This document shows, piece by piece, positions 55,185 to 64,000 of a stretch of 64,000 nucleotides of DNA. A program made the position numbers and the translations under genes. Source of the stretch: Ichthyophis bannanicus (lineage: Eukaryota; Chordata; Amphibia; Gymnophiona; Ichthyophiidae); assembly GCA_033557465.1 (NCBI GenBank), contig CM066033.1, forward strand, positions 14,881,080-14,945,079, read 5' to 3'. Numbering within the stretch: position 1 is the first letter of the stretch; every line of letters begins with the position of its first letter. The notes beneath the pieces were generated by a model. The model worked only from the letters and a program-made list of their open reading frames with translations. It made no database searches and was not told the DNA's origin.

Positions 55185-55430
55185 GTCTACATATCAAGAT
55201 TGAGCAGTCTGTCTCCATATGCTGTATACTGCTGACCACCAATTGTTTCAATAGCCATCCTCTGCACTGTTTCCATCCTGTTCACATCCTTTTGAAGGTG
55301 CGGTCTACAAAATTGCACACTGTACCCCACATGAGTTTGCACCAAGGACATATACAGAGGCAGAGTACCTTCATGTGTATCTACTACCAATACCTCTCTG
55401 TATGCACCCATGTAGCCCCCCTGCTTTTCC
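55185..55430 (-). mobile_element. CR1-type LINE ORF2 C-terminal fragment in the transposase intron
   Basis: The minus strand reads LPLYMSLVQTHVGYSVQFC, then RPHLQKDVNRMETVQRMA and YGDRLLNLDM, a CR1-family ORF2 C-terminal signature. Short, 5' and 3' truncated. Confidence 0.7.
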
Positions 55431-55984
55431 CGTCACCTTTCCATAATGGTCATCTACATGAGGATCGGCAGACAAAACGACGCTAGGTCCCGCTCATCTA
55501 CAGTGGCCAAAGGTACTGCACCCCCTATACTGTGTTGCACCCCTGGTTTGACGCAGCCAAGATGCGTGACCATACATATGCAAACATGTCAGCTCAGCTG
55601 GAAAGCTCCAGAACATCCAACAGATTTTTCTAGACCCCTCCTCATGTTATCTAGTGCCTCCTGGGTGACAACTCCAGTGAGTGTGTGAACCTAAGACACA
55701 CATGACAAGGGTTATTTGTATGGATTGGCAATAACATAAACGTTACATGACATACAAAAGCTAGCAGACAACCAGCATCACAAGTGGATGTGAAGGGCAC
55801 CACCCCCCCCCCCAAAATCACATGTGGGCAGTTGGCAAACACACACACTAGGAGGGATCCAGCACCAGGACAGACATATGCACACGGGCGTAGTCACATG
55901 AACACCATGTGCATGTTATGATCATATAATGTTATAATCCTGATGGTCTTATTTAAATTAGTTTCCCTGTTACTATACGTCTAT

Positions 55985-56075
55985 ACTCCTGTAATAATGT
56001 AAACTCACAACAGTCCTCTGTCTGTCTAACTTTTCTTATCTGTAAACCGCACTGATTAAAAAAAAGTTTGCTACA
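55985..56075 (+). mobile_element. Possible L2 3' tail
   Basis: CTTATCTGTAAACCGCACTG followed by ATT and an A run matches the ACCGCACTGATT end seen at 63,677 and, inverted, near 59,010. Confidence 0.45.
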
Positions 56076-56999
56076 TATGAGATTTTACATAAATAAATAT
56101 AGAAAGACATAAATAAATTACGAATCTTGAAATACCCAGCAATATACAGTCCGCATACCGGCCTTCCTCAAATTGTGTGAATAGTGCCGAGTGATGCAGG
56201 ATATAGGAGTCATGGGTGGACCCTGGAAACCTAGGGACCACATTCAGAATATGCAGATTAGCATCACAAACAACCTGAACATTCAAGGAATGGTAGTGTT
56301 TGCGGTTGCGGAACGCTATCTCCCTGTCTCTAGGCGGGACCAGGGCAACATGTGTGCAATCAATAGCTCCCATCACGTGTGGTATCCCGGCTAACGCCTC
56401 AAAGGCCTGGTTCAGGGTCCCCCACTGTTGCCTAGTGTGGGGAAGGGCTATGTAATTCCCCACCCGGCTGACCATGGCACGCAGTACTTGCTGGAGACAG
56501 CGTGAGAAGGTGGGGCGGCTCATGCCACCCACTACGGCCACAGATGACTAGAAACAGCCAGAGGCAAAGAAATGTAAGGCAGCAAGGAGCTTGACTAAAC
56601 CTGGTATGGCATGGGACCGATCAGTCAGGGGCTCGAGGTCAGGTCTTAGATCCTCATAGAGCTCCCTAATAGCCCTTGTGCTCAGTCAGTACAGGGAGAT
56701 GACCTGGTCCTCACGCATGCCCTGGAGCTGGACCCTGGGCCTGTAGAGGCGAGGCTGCCGAGCCTGCACCTCAGCACGCCTTCTGCGCCGTGCACGCACA
56801 GCACCTGCTTGGACCGCCCCACAGCTGCAGGTCTGATTTGCTGCGGGACTACACCCATGCCCTGTGCCTCAGCCCCATGGACACCATCTCCCCTGTCCTG
56901 CAACCGCAGCATCTGCCCACGTCTCAGGGCACATGCAGCAACATAAATAGCCGCCATAAACTCCTCCCGTCCGGCTACACAAACACACTCAAACACACA

Positions 57000-57949
57000 C
57001 ACAAACCTCCCAAAACAGTGTACACCTTACAAACCACACAAGACAATGCACACACAATACAACACAATACAACCAACACCAATACAATCAACACCAACAC
57101 CTGCTTTGACTCTCTTCCTTCCTCTCTGCAAACACACACCTACTCTTCCTCACCTACAACCCTCAACGTGAACAAAGTGTGCAGGCATAATTATGTGGTT
57201 TTTTAAAAAAAATTTCGGCCGTTGCGCATGCGCAATTGTGCGCTCGCGGTGCTCATGCATCGCGCACGTGCGTGACTCTACGCATGGGCATCCGTATGTG
57301 CGTGGGCACACGCACATGTGCAGCAAGTCGCACATGTGCGGGACGCATACACAGCTGCCCATGCGCAGTTGCACAGGCGCGGCGCGTTGGCACTACTGCG
57401 CATGCGCAACTCATTGCGCAAGCGCAGTACTGCGAGTCTGGCACTCGCCGTACTGCGCATGCGCAGTTGCACAGGTGCAGCACGTTGGCACTACTGCCTG
57501 TGCAACTGCGCATGGGCGGCTGTGTGTGCGTCCCGCGCATGTGCGACTCACAGCGCATGTGCGTGTGCCCACAGACATGCGCAGAGTCGCGCACGCACAA
57601 TTGCACATGCGCAACGTAAACAACGTGAAAAAACCCTATAAATATGCCTGCACACGTGGCCCACGTTGAGGGTTGTTTGAGGAGTTCAAGGTAGGGAGAG
57701 AGTTAGAGAGAGAGGCTGTGGTGGGAGTAGTGCAGAGGAGAGAGGGAGAGAGAGAGTTAGAGAGAGAGAGGAGTAGTGGAGGTAGTGTCTATTTTTATTT
57801 TGGGTTGTATACTTTGTATTTTGTCTTTTGTATTGTGCTGTGTAGTGTGTCCTGTATTGTATTGGTATTGTATTCTGTATTGTGGTTTGTATTGTGGTCT
57901 GTGTTGTCTTGAGTGTAGGTGAGGAGGGGTGCGGCGAGAGGAGAGGGAG
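57000..57949. promoter_or_regulatory. Divergent Harbinger promoter region with GCGCATGCGC clusters
   Basis: This region lies between the minus-strand transposase and the plus-strand Myb-like gene. Positions 57,222-57,620 contain many TGCGCATGCGCA-type palindromes and near-copies (about 57,225, 57,397, 57,453, 57,505, 57,535, 57,550, 57,602), the consensus bound by NRF1 in vertebrates. A TATA box (TATAAATA, 57,637-57,644) faces the plus-strand gene. Beyond it are purine-rich AGAGAG repeats (57,690-57,780) and a TGTATTG-rich stretch (57,800-57,910). Function is inferred from position and motif only. Confidence 0.55.
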
Positions 57950-58071
57950 ATGGAGAGGGAGAGGGAGGGTCAGGGTGAGGGGGTGGAGGAGGTGGGCCCA
58001 CCTGTTGGTGTAGAGACACCCAGGGCAGAGACTGCACGGCCTATGGAGGCAGAGGCAGGCCCATCTGGTGG

Positions 58072-58079
58072 GCCACAGG
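58072..58079. repeat. MITE TSD, left copy
   Basis: GCCACAGG, repeated exactly at 58,449-58,456: 8 bp, typical of hAT. Confidence 0.85.
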
Positions 58080-58448
58080 GCAATGTTCCCTCTAATTTTC
58101 TGTAGGCTGTGTGCGCATAAAATATCAGCTGTGCAGCTTTTGAAGGAAGGTTAAATTTTTGTGCGCCACATAACGATGCTCGGAGTTATATACTTTAAAA
58201 TTTGACTACACGTCAGAATACAGTATGTACACCACATTGATTTTAATCAAATTAAATGAAAATAGACGATTACTAAATGAAGAGGAAAATTTCTAGTAAT
58301 TACAATCACAACTTTTACATTTTAAGATGTCTGTGTTGTTTTCTATCAGAATCAGAACCATAATGTTTGTGCGCTCTGTTGTAAAGTATGTGCGCTCCCT
58401 CGGCGAGGTGTGTGCGCGCGCACACGCGCACGGCTTAGAGGGAACAGT
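58080..58448. mobile_element. hAT-type MITE in the Myb-like exon
   Basis: Ends are CAATGTTCCCTCTAATTTTC and, at the right, CTTAGAGGGAACAGT, imperfect terminal inverted repeats of the TGTTCCCTCTAA type known from vertebrate hAT MITEs. The exact 8-bp TSD flanks it. MITE plus one TSD copy is 377 bp, which exactly accounts for the frame change of the host exon. No coding capacity. Confidence 0.85.
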
Positions 58449-58456
58449 GCCACAGG
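58449..58456. repeat. MITE TSD, right copy
   Basis: GCCACAGG, matching 58,072-58,079. Confidence 0.85.
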
Positions 58457-58944
58457 CTGCACAGTGCAGCCACACGGCAAAGAGAAAGAGGATACCCGTG
58501 CCAGGACCACAGAGGAGAAGGGCTGTAAGGTTCACCGAGAGGGAGAACCACATCCTACTGTCACAGGTCATAGAGAACTATGACTTATTATTTGGCCGGC
58601 TTAGTAGCCGCACAACTGTGGCCACCAGGATGGCAGTGTGGGAGGAGGTGCGTGGTGCACTGGTTGAGGCAGGGCCCCCCCCCCCGCGATGTTGAAAGCC
58701 TCAAAAAGAGGTTTTCCGATATTAAAAGAGGGGTGAGGCAGCACATGGCCGCCGAGAGACAACATGCTCTGGGCACAGGTGGCGGTCGCCCCTTCACACC
58801 ATCCCTCTCGTCCCTGGAACAGGAGCTGGCTGCAAGATTGGGGCCTATCTACCTCCGTGGTTTGCCTGAGGCACTCGACACGGCACATCCTCAGGCAGGT
58901 ATGTATGCTAACTTTCAGCTACAAGGCCATGCCTGAAATTCCAA

Positions 58945-59385
58945 TTGTGTATTTATTTATTTATTTATTTTATTTATTTGCATTTCTTATATACCGCGCT
59001 ATTACAATCAGTGCGGTTTACAGTGGAACAGAACATAAAACAATGTAGCAGTTACATTGGGTTTACAATAAAACATGGGATACAAACTTGGAAAAACAGG
59101 GGAAAAACTATGTACATTGTTATAGAAGTGGTGGATTAAAGATCAAATGAGGGCATGGTTAGTGGTTGTAATGTAAAGTAAAGAGTGGATATGTAACAGG
59201 AGGGGTATCAGGCTAACGGTTTTTGTAGTTGGGGTTGCGTTAATTGTGAATCTTGGAGAGTACGTGTATTATGTAGATGGGGTTGCGCTAATTGTGAATC
59301 TTGGAGAGTACGTGTATTATGTCGGGGTTGGCTAGGGGGGATAAGATCAGAATAGTGTTTTAGGAAAAGATGGTGTTTGATAGCA
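58945..59385 (-). mobile_element. L2-type LINE 3' UTR in the Myb-gene intron
   Basis: A (TTTA)n run, then TATACCGCGCTATTACAATC and CAGTGCGGTTTAC, is the reverse complement of the L2-type tail at 63,660-63,742. The segment to 59,385 (GTGTTTTAGGAAAAGATGG) parallels the L2 UTR at 21,255-21,290. A 55-bp unit (GTTGCG(T/C)TAATTGTGAATC ...) is tandemly duplicated at 59,224-59,330. Confidence 0.65.
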
Positions 59386-60113
59386 TCAGCACAGACCCTC
59401 CCATACCTGTCACCCAATGTGTGTGATATACCCCTGCACACCCTGTTTTGTAGCCATGTCCAGGGGCCACATTCAAAATGTGTCCCTCATCCCATCCCTC
59501 TCCCCATCTGTCCCAAAAAGGTCCACACACACGAGCCACTACCCCACCCCACACCTGTGATTGCCATCCCCTGTATGATTGTGAGGGCCATTGATCAGGG
59601 CATGTTTGTGTGACATACTATCTGCACAGTGCTGCATGTGCTTCACAGTCAGCCAGAGGTGATGGATAGTTGTAGTCCACTGCATAGTGGGTCACTGCCA
59701 AGCACATGTAGCACTGAGAAGATAGTATGTCTGAAGAAAATATGCCCTACTCAATAGCCCACACAGTCATACTGGGGATGGCAAAAACAGGTGTAAGGGT
59801 GGGGTATTAGCAGGCGTGTGTGGACATATTTGGGCCAGATGGGGAAAGGGATGGGATGGGGGCCACATGTGGAATGGGACCAGGAACAGGAACATGGCAA
59901 ACAAACAAGGTGTGCAGGGGTACAGCACACACATGTGCCCCCGGAATAGCTACATGGTGGGGACAGACAGGTATGGGAGGGTGTAGTGGGTCCTGTATGC
60001 AGCACACATGCAGGGCCCCCCCCCCATCATGTCTGTGGTGTCTGTAGCACACACGTATACATAGGTGGATTGTTTAAACATATGTGTGCTGTCTCTGATT
60101 GTTCACAATGCAG
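59386..60113. other. Rest of Myb-gene intron
   Basis: No feature beyond simple composition bias and the splice acceptor at its end. Short open frames on both strands are not supported. Confidence 0.4.
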
Positions 60114-60392
60114 GTGACTACAGTAGAATGGGGGCCAAGGAGGAGGAGGAGGAGGTGGACCTGGCAGTCCCTCTGAGTTTTGAGGAGGCCGAGGCTGCTG
60201 TCTCAGGGGGCAGCACAAGTGCCGGCGATGAGCCCCTGGAGCCACCCATCACCAGCGGGACTACACTGGGGGCTGCAGCAATGGGGGACAGCCAACACCC
60301 CAGGCAGGCAGCAGGCATCGATCCAGCTGACACAGATGTAATGATGGCGGAGCTGAGGGCACACAGCGCATCAGCACGGCGCGATGCCGAAG

Positions 60393-61083
60393 GTGGGTGA
60401 TAACAGACTGTCACAACCACAACACACAAACCACTAGTCTCTAGTTGGTGTGTGTGTGGTGGATGTGGCAACATACCTTCCACAGCTGTTACATGTATGG
60501 CTCACGTAGACGGGATGTAGTGGAGAAAAAAAAAGGGTATGGCGTATGATAGATGATGTTAATGTGACACACACCAGAACAGCCTAGGGTCAGGTAACAC
60601 CTACAGATGCAGACATAAGAGGAATGTTGTTTAAGGTCCAGCACGTTGTCAGCCAATAAATAAATACAAGCATTGCCCTTGCAACAGTCTGCCTCATTGC
60701 AGACACCCAGCCGTCTTGTAGACAACAGGATGACAACTGTCCCATAGTCATCGGACAATCAGAACAGAGATAAACAAACCTAAGCATCCTCTGTGATGTA
60801 ACGTCACACAGCCTCCATTCCCTACAGTCTGCATCTCCAGGTGAAAAGCAATCATAGCATATGAAATGAGCAGACAAAATGTGTTATTACACCCATATAC
60901 AAGGATTTACAGAGGTGACAGGATCATAGATCATGTAAATATGGCTTGGGGGGAAAAACCGGACCCTCAAGGCTGCCTGTACGTCAACAACTAAGATAGA
61001 CTGCTTGGCATACAGACAAGGCCATCAACATGTCCCCTTCCTGTAGCTCAGACAATGAGTCCCCCGATTGCATAGGTTGGGAC
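60393..61083. other. Unassigned interval after the Myb-like exon
   Basis: Probably intron or 3' flank of the Harbinger partner gene. No further exon, repeat or RNA gene recognised. Confidence 0.35.
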
Positions 61084-62149
61084 CAGGGGCGGCCCAAGGG
61101 GGGTGCGGGGCTATGTGCGGAGACTCGGTGATGGGCTCCATTTGCATAAGGGGCATATTTGCAAAAATATTTGCATGTTACCATACAGTAAGTTGTAGTA
61201 AACATGTCTCTTAATGAGTGTATGGATAAAGAAAGACTAAACGATTTCTAAATTACTATACTCCAGTGCCAACTGCCAGGCACATTAGGAACTACTACAA
61301 ACACTGCCCATTGAGAACCCATAGCAAACCCGCCGTATCCTGACAGCATTACCAGTACTCACAAAGCACCATACCCTACCTATCAAAAGGCAACACTGCA
61401 AATATTAAACCAATACATTTCAGAGAATACTGGGGAAAGAGAACAAGTGGCAATGTCAAATAGGAATTACATAAACAGAATACCTCAGCTCAGTTACACA
61501 TGCAGAACATAGACCATCACCAAACAAGGAATCACAATTTAAATACAGGAAGGCAGTAATTCAACTGGGAACCTCAAAAGCAAAACTTGGAATGTACAAC
61601 AACACTGTAGAAATAACACTATAAATTAGTTTGGAAATAGGGGTATAAAAATCTATGCCAAATAAATAACTAAATAAATAAATATCCTCTAGTACCAAAC
61701 AAAGCGCAGACATTATTGATGCACATTTACCAGAGCTGCCATATTCCTGTTAAGTAATTCAAAAGCAACAGATATCTTTCTACCTTGTGTGCCTTTTTTT
61801 TAAGCTACAATTCCTCCAGCCACTTTATTCTGGTTTCTTCATGTATTCTGCTAACTCTCCCTAGTCTACTGTCCATTTGTCCTTTCTTCTCTCCTAGTTT
61901 TTTTCCATTCTCTCTCTCTACATCTGCTTTAACATACTCATCTTTCTCCTTTTGCTCTTTCCTCATTCCTATTTCATCCACTCAAATTTTACCCCTCCAT
62001 CCTCAATCCCCACTTACTCTCCCAATACCAGGCCAATTGTAGATTTTTCATCCCTCCCACACAAAATATTTTTCCTCTCTCCATTTTACTCTCCCAGCCC
62101 CATCCCATTCTAATCCTCCCCAACATCAGCTCCCTTCTAGTTCCAGCCT

Positions 62150-62560
62150 CACCCAGCATCCATTCCCTTCTAGTCCCTGCATCAGCCCATTTCCAGTCCT
62201 AGCCCCCCATCAGCCCATTTCCAGTCCTAGCTCCCCCATCCATTTCCAGTCCAAGTCACTTCATCAGCTCATTTCCAATCCTAGTCCCCCATGAGCCCAT
62301 TTCTATTCATTTCCTAGCCCCATCATCAGCCCATGACAAATCCTAACTCCCCTCCACTCAGCCCAATTCCAGTCCAAGCCCCCCCCACGAGCCTACCTCC
62401 AGTTCTAGCCCCTCCATGAGTCCATTTCAATACAAACCCCCACCACAGCCAATTTCCAATCTTACCTCCCCCCAACAGCCCATTTCCAGTCCTATCCTAG
62501 GTGCTCCATCAGCCCATTTCCAGACAGGCCCCATCAGCCCACAGCCCATTACCAGTCTTA
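62150..62560 (+). repeat. CAGCCCATTTCCAGTCCTAG minisatellite
   Basis: About a dozen degenerate units of 25-35 bp contain (CATCAG)CCCATTTCCAGTCCTAGCCCC. Similar but weaker units continue to about 62,690. Confidence 0.8.
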
Positions 62561-62729
62561 ACCCCCCCATAGTCCATTACCATTCCTACCCCCCCCCCCA
62601 AAAGGCCACCTAAAGTCCTAAACCCTCCCCATCAGCCCATGTCCTGTCCTAACCCCAACCCACAGCCCACCTCAAGTCACGTCCTAACCCCCCCCCCACA
62701 TCGGCTCAGTGAAATTTAAACCAAAATGA

Positions 62730-63088
62730 GAAAAACCTGGCTTTTGCCGCTGCTGCTGCGGCAGCAGCAGAATGGAGTGTCCCGCGGGGCCCCCTCTGCC
62801 CGCTGAGCCCCTCTGCAAGGGCTTTCACATTAGCAAAAGGAGTATGTCTCCATCGCGTCTCTGTTAGGCACGTAGGGGCTAATGTGAAATTTCCCATCAG
62901 CCCCTCATGTCTAAAGGGGCAGATGGGAAATTTCCCATTAGCCCCTGCGGGCTTAACAGACGCGAGCGAGACACTCTCCCTTTGCGAATCTGAAAACCCT
63001 TGCAGAGGGGCTCAGCGGGCAGAGGGGGCCCCGCTGGACACTCTATTCTGCCGCTGCCGCCGCGGCAGCAGCAGTAGCCAGGTTTTTT
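62730..63088. repeat. About 165-bp inverted repeat in the hAT-like element
   Basis: 62,730-62,893 (AACCTGGCTTTTGCCGCTGC ... GCTAATGTGAAATTTCCC) is the inverted counterpart of 62,917-63,088 (GGGAAATTTCCCATTAGCCC ... GCAGTAGCCAGGTT). The intervening spacer is about 25 bp, so a long hairpin is possible. CCGCTGCTGCTGC repeats lie at both arm tips. Confidence 0.75.
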
Positions 63089-63200
63089 TTTATAGAATAT
63101 GTTAAAAAAGCAGAATGTTCCTTACGCAGGGCCCCCTTAAACGCGGGGTCCTGTGCACAAAACATTCTTGCTCAATGGCCAGTCCGGCCCTGGATGGGAC

Positions 63201-63600
63201 ACGATCACATAGGTCAGCTAACGACCTCAGTTGTTTTCTGAAAGACTAGGCAACTCCCAGCTGCCACCCCTGTTGCCAACCGAAATCAGGGAAACACCGC
63301 CCCAGCTCTGGGTATCACCGCCCTTCCCCAGGGGTTACCACCTGCTGTGATTCCTCAACATAACCCTGTCCGTGCATTCCTGGGGTCTGTCCACCTCTGA
63401 TGCACCCTCTGTTGCTCCCCCTGCTCTGTCCAAACCCTACATATGTTTAACAAGGTCTACACGCACTGGTACCCAACCCCTCCTCTGTTTTACACAAGGT
63501 GTATGTGAACCCCTCTGGCGTCAGACATGTGAAGCAGCAGTGCACTTGCACACGTAAGGGTTGATATCCTTGTGCTACCACTCCATCCCCGGTTGTCCTA
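63201..63600. other. Unassigned interval
   Basis: C-rich sequence with one 61-codon open frame (63,372-63,557) that has no recognised domain. Nothing supported. Confidence 0.35.
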
Positions 63601-63710
63601 TTGTTGAAGTTCCCTGTTTAATGTAAAACTCAATGTTACTTGTATGCATTGTAGTATGTTCTTGTTCATTGTACACCGCACTGATTGTAATAGCGCGGTA
63701 TAAAAGAATT

Positions 63711-63741
<31 letters not shown>

Positions 63742-63742
63742 C
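63601..63742 (+). mobile_element. L2-type LINE 3' tail with (TAAA)n
   Basis: TTGTACACCGCACTGATTGT, then AATAGCGCGGTATAAAAG, end in a TAAA repeat (63,713-63,742). It is the sense version of the tail at 58,945-59,030. Confidence 0.65.
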
Positions 63743-64000
63743 TCCTTTAACCTGTCCAAGCTGCGTTTATCCCTCAAACTGTGCCCCCACTTGGGCTGGC
63801 TTTCCTAGACCTTCCACTGATCACCACTGCTGCTCACCAGCTGTGGTTGTTGTCCCTGGTTCATGCTCCACCTCCCGTACACGATGGACGTGTTTGCTAT
63901 CTGTGCCCAATCTTGTTGTTACGTCTGCAGTACGTGGGTTTGTCAGCGCAGCCTGTGGATCTTTGTGTTTGCCTTCCACATCAACGTACTGGACCGTGTC

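Larger units (their letters stand above)
54290..56960 (-). pseudogene. Harbinger (HARBI1-like) transposase, two exons, two stops
   Basis: The upstream exon (about 56,960-56,134) has the N-terminal region (RPRVQLQGMREDQVISLY; RSHAIPGLVKLLAALHFFASG), then VGGMSRPTFSRCLQQVLR and the first catalytic Asp in HVMGAIDCTHVAL. The intron (56,133-54,729) ends in a TTTCTGCAG acceptor. The downstream exon (54,728-54,293) starts GDAGYGCRPWLLTPV and ends after SVIERTFGVLKSRF, giving the second Asp and the Glu of the DDE triad. This nuclease would cut and paste the element with a Myb-like partner. In-frame stops at 56,686-56,688 and 56,548-56,550 disable it. The intron holds a CR1 fragment. Confidence 0.85.
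57950..60392 (+). pseudogene. Harbinger Myb/SANT-like DNA-binding protein, disrupted by a hAT MITE
   Basis: Exon 1 (57,950-58,898) starts at an ATG in a GERE-rich stretch. A nuclear-signal-like AKRKR and the Myb/SANT-type domain (AVRFTERENHILLSQVIENY, DLLFGRLS, VWEEVRGALVEAG, LKKRFSDIKRGVRQHMAAE) lie at about 58,480-58,760. Donor CAG|GTATGT and acceptor ATGCAG|G (60,113) join in phase 1 to exon 2 (60,114-60,392), which is acidic (KEEEEEVDL) and ends at donor AAG|GTGGGT. The protein family helps Harbinger transposase enter the nucleus and find the ends. A MITE insertion (58,080-58,448) and a poly-C frameshift (58,675-58,688) break it. A third exon was not identified. Confidence 0.75.
61084..63192. 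mobile_element. Non-autonomous hAT-like DNA transposon
   Basis: It starts CAGGGGCGGCCC and ends GGCCAGTCCGGCCCTG, so the ends are inverted CAGGG(G/C)CGG-type repeats as in many hAT elements. It is flanked by GTTGGGAC (61,076-61,083) and GATGGGAC (63,193-63,200), a 7-of-8 matching 8-bp TSD. No transposase is present. It contains a minisatellite (62,150-62,560) and a long internal palindrome (62,730-63,088). Confidence 0.75.

Noticed and set aside
61191..61209. Right terminal repeat for the possible transposon end at 47,062
   Set aside because: GTAGTAAACATGTCTC matches the inverted GGGGTATGTTTACTA only over about ten bases and sits inside the hAT-like element, so it is likely chance.
61084..63192. 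A host gene made of the C-rich frames around 61,785-62,613
   Set aside because: These frames are translations of the minisatellite and T/C-rich stretches inside the hAT-like element.

Overview
The window looks like vertebrate nuclear DNA made almost entirely of transposable elements. The mix points to an amphibian-type, probably caecilian, genome: abundant DIRS-type and Ngaro-type tyrosine-recombinase retrotransposons, CR1, L2 and L1 LINEs, a chromoviral-type Ty3/gypsy LTR element, Harbinger and hAT DNA transposons, and one KRAB-type C2H2 zinc-finger exon. The species call is inference; no single-copy host gene confirms it. The only host-type gene recognised is the zinc-finger exon at 43,020-44,572. 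Nothing here is bacterial, plasmid or phage.

Layout. (1) 1-6,106: a decayed DIRS element on the minus strand (gag, RT/RNase H, methyltransferase-like region, tyrosine recombinase) carrying two small LINE-tail insertions. (2) 6,125-18,825: a 5'-complete L1-clade LINE on the plus strand with an 18-bp target-site duplication (TSD), inserted at the edge of that DIRS. Its ORF2 is split by an LTR retrotransposon (9,579-16,000, minus strand, 4-bp TSD) that has one intact 1,342-codon Gag-protease-integrase ORF, no reverse transcriptase, and an ORF that runs about 340 codons into the LTR. (3) 18,844-24,172: a CR1 LINE cut into pieces by an inverted CR1 tail, a DIRS-end fragment, an L2 copy and an unknown segment. 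(4) about 24,450-42,960: an old DIRS element that received a much fresher DIRS (26,511-31,121) and a foldback element (32,197-40,914, 15-bp TSD). The foldback has hammerhead-ribozyme-like motifs in both arms and was itself hit by an Ngaro element (33,723-40,327) with textbook A1-B1-A2-B2 split repeats. (5) 43,020-46,660: the last exon of a zinc-finger gene, about 90 bp from the old DIRS, followed by decayed fingers and duplicated tail modules. (6) 47,060-64,000: a CA-rich region with tRNA-like repeats, a Harbinger system (transposase on minus, Myb/SANT-like partner on plus, divergent promoter rich in GCGCATGCGC palindromes), a hAT MITE, a 2.1-kb non-autonomous hAT-like element, and L2 tails.

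The insertions can be ordered by nesting. DIRS-1 came before L1, and L1 before the LTR element. The outer DIRS came before the inner DIRS and the foldback, and the foldback before Ngaro. The freshest elements by ORF integrity and repeat identity are the LTR element, the inner DIRS and, apart from homopolymer and AT-tract shifts, Ngaro.

Limits: family names rest on motifs read by eye. Boundaries given as TSDs or repeat ends were located on the sequence; others are approximate.
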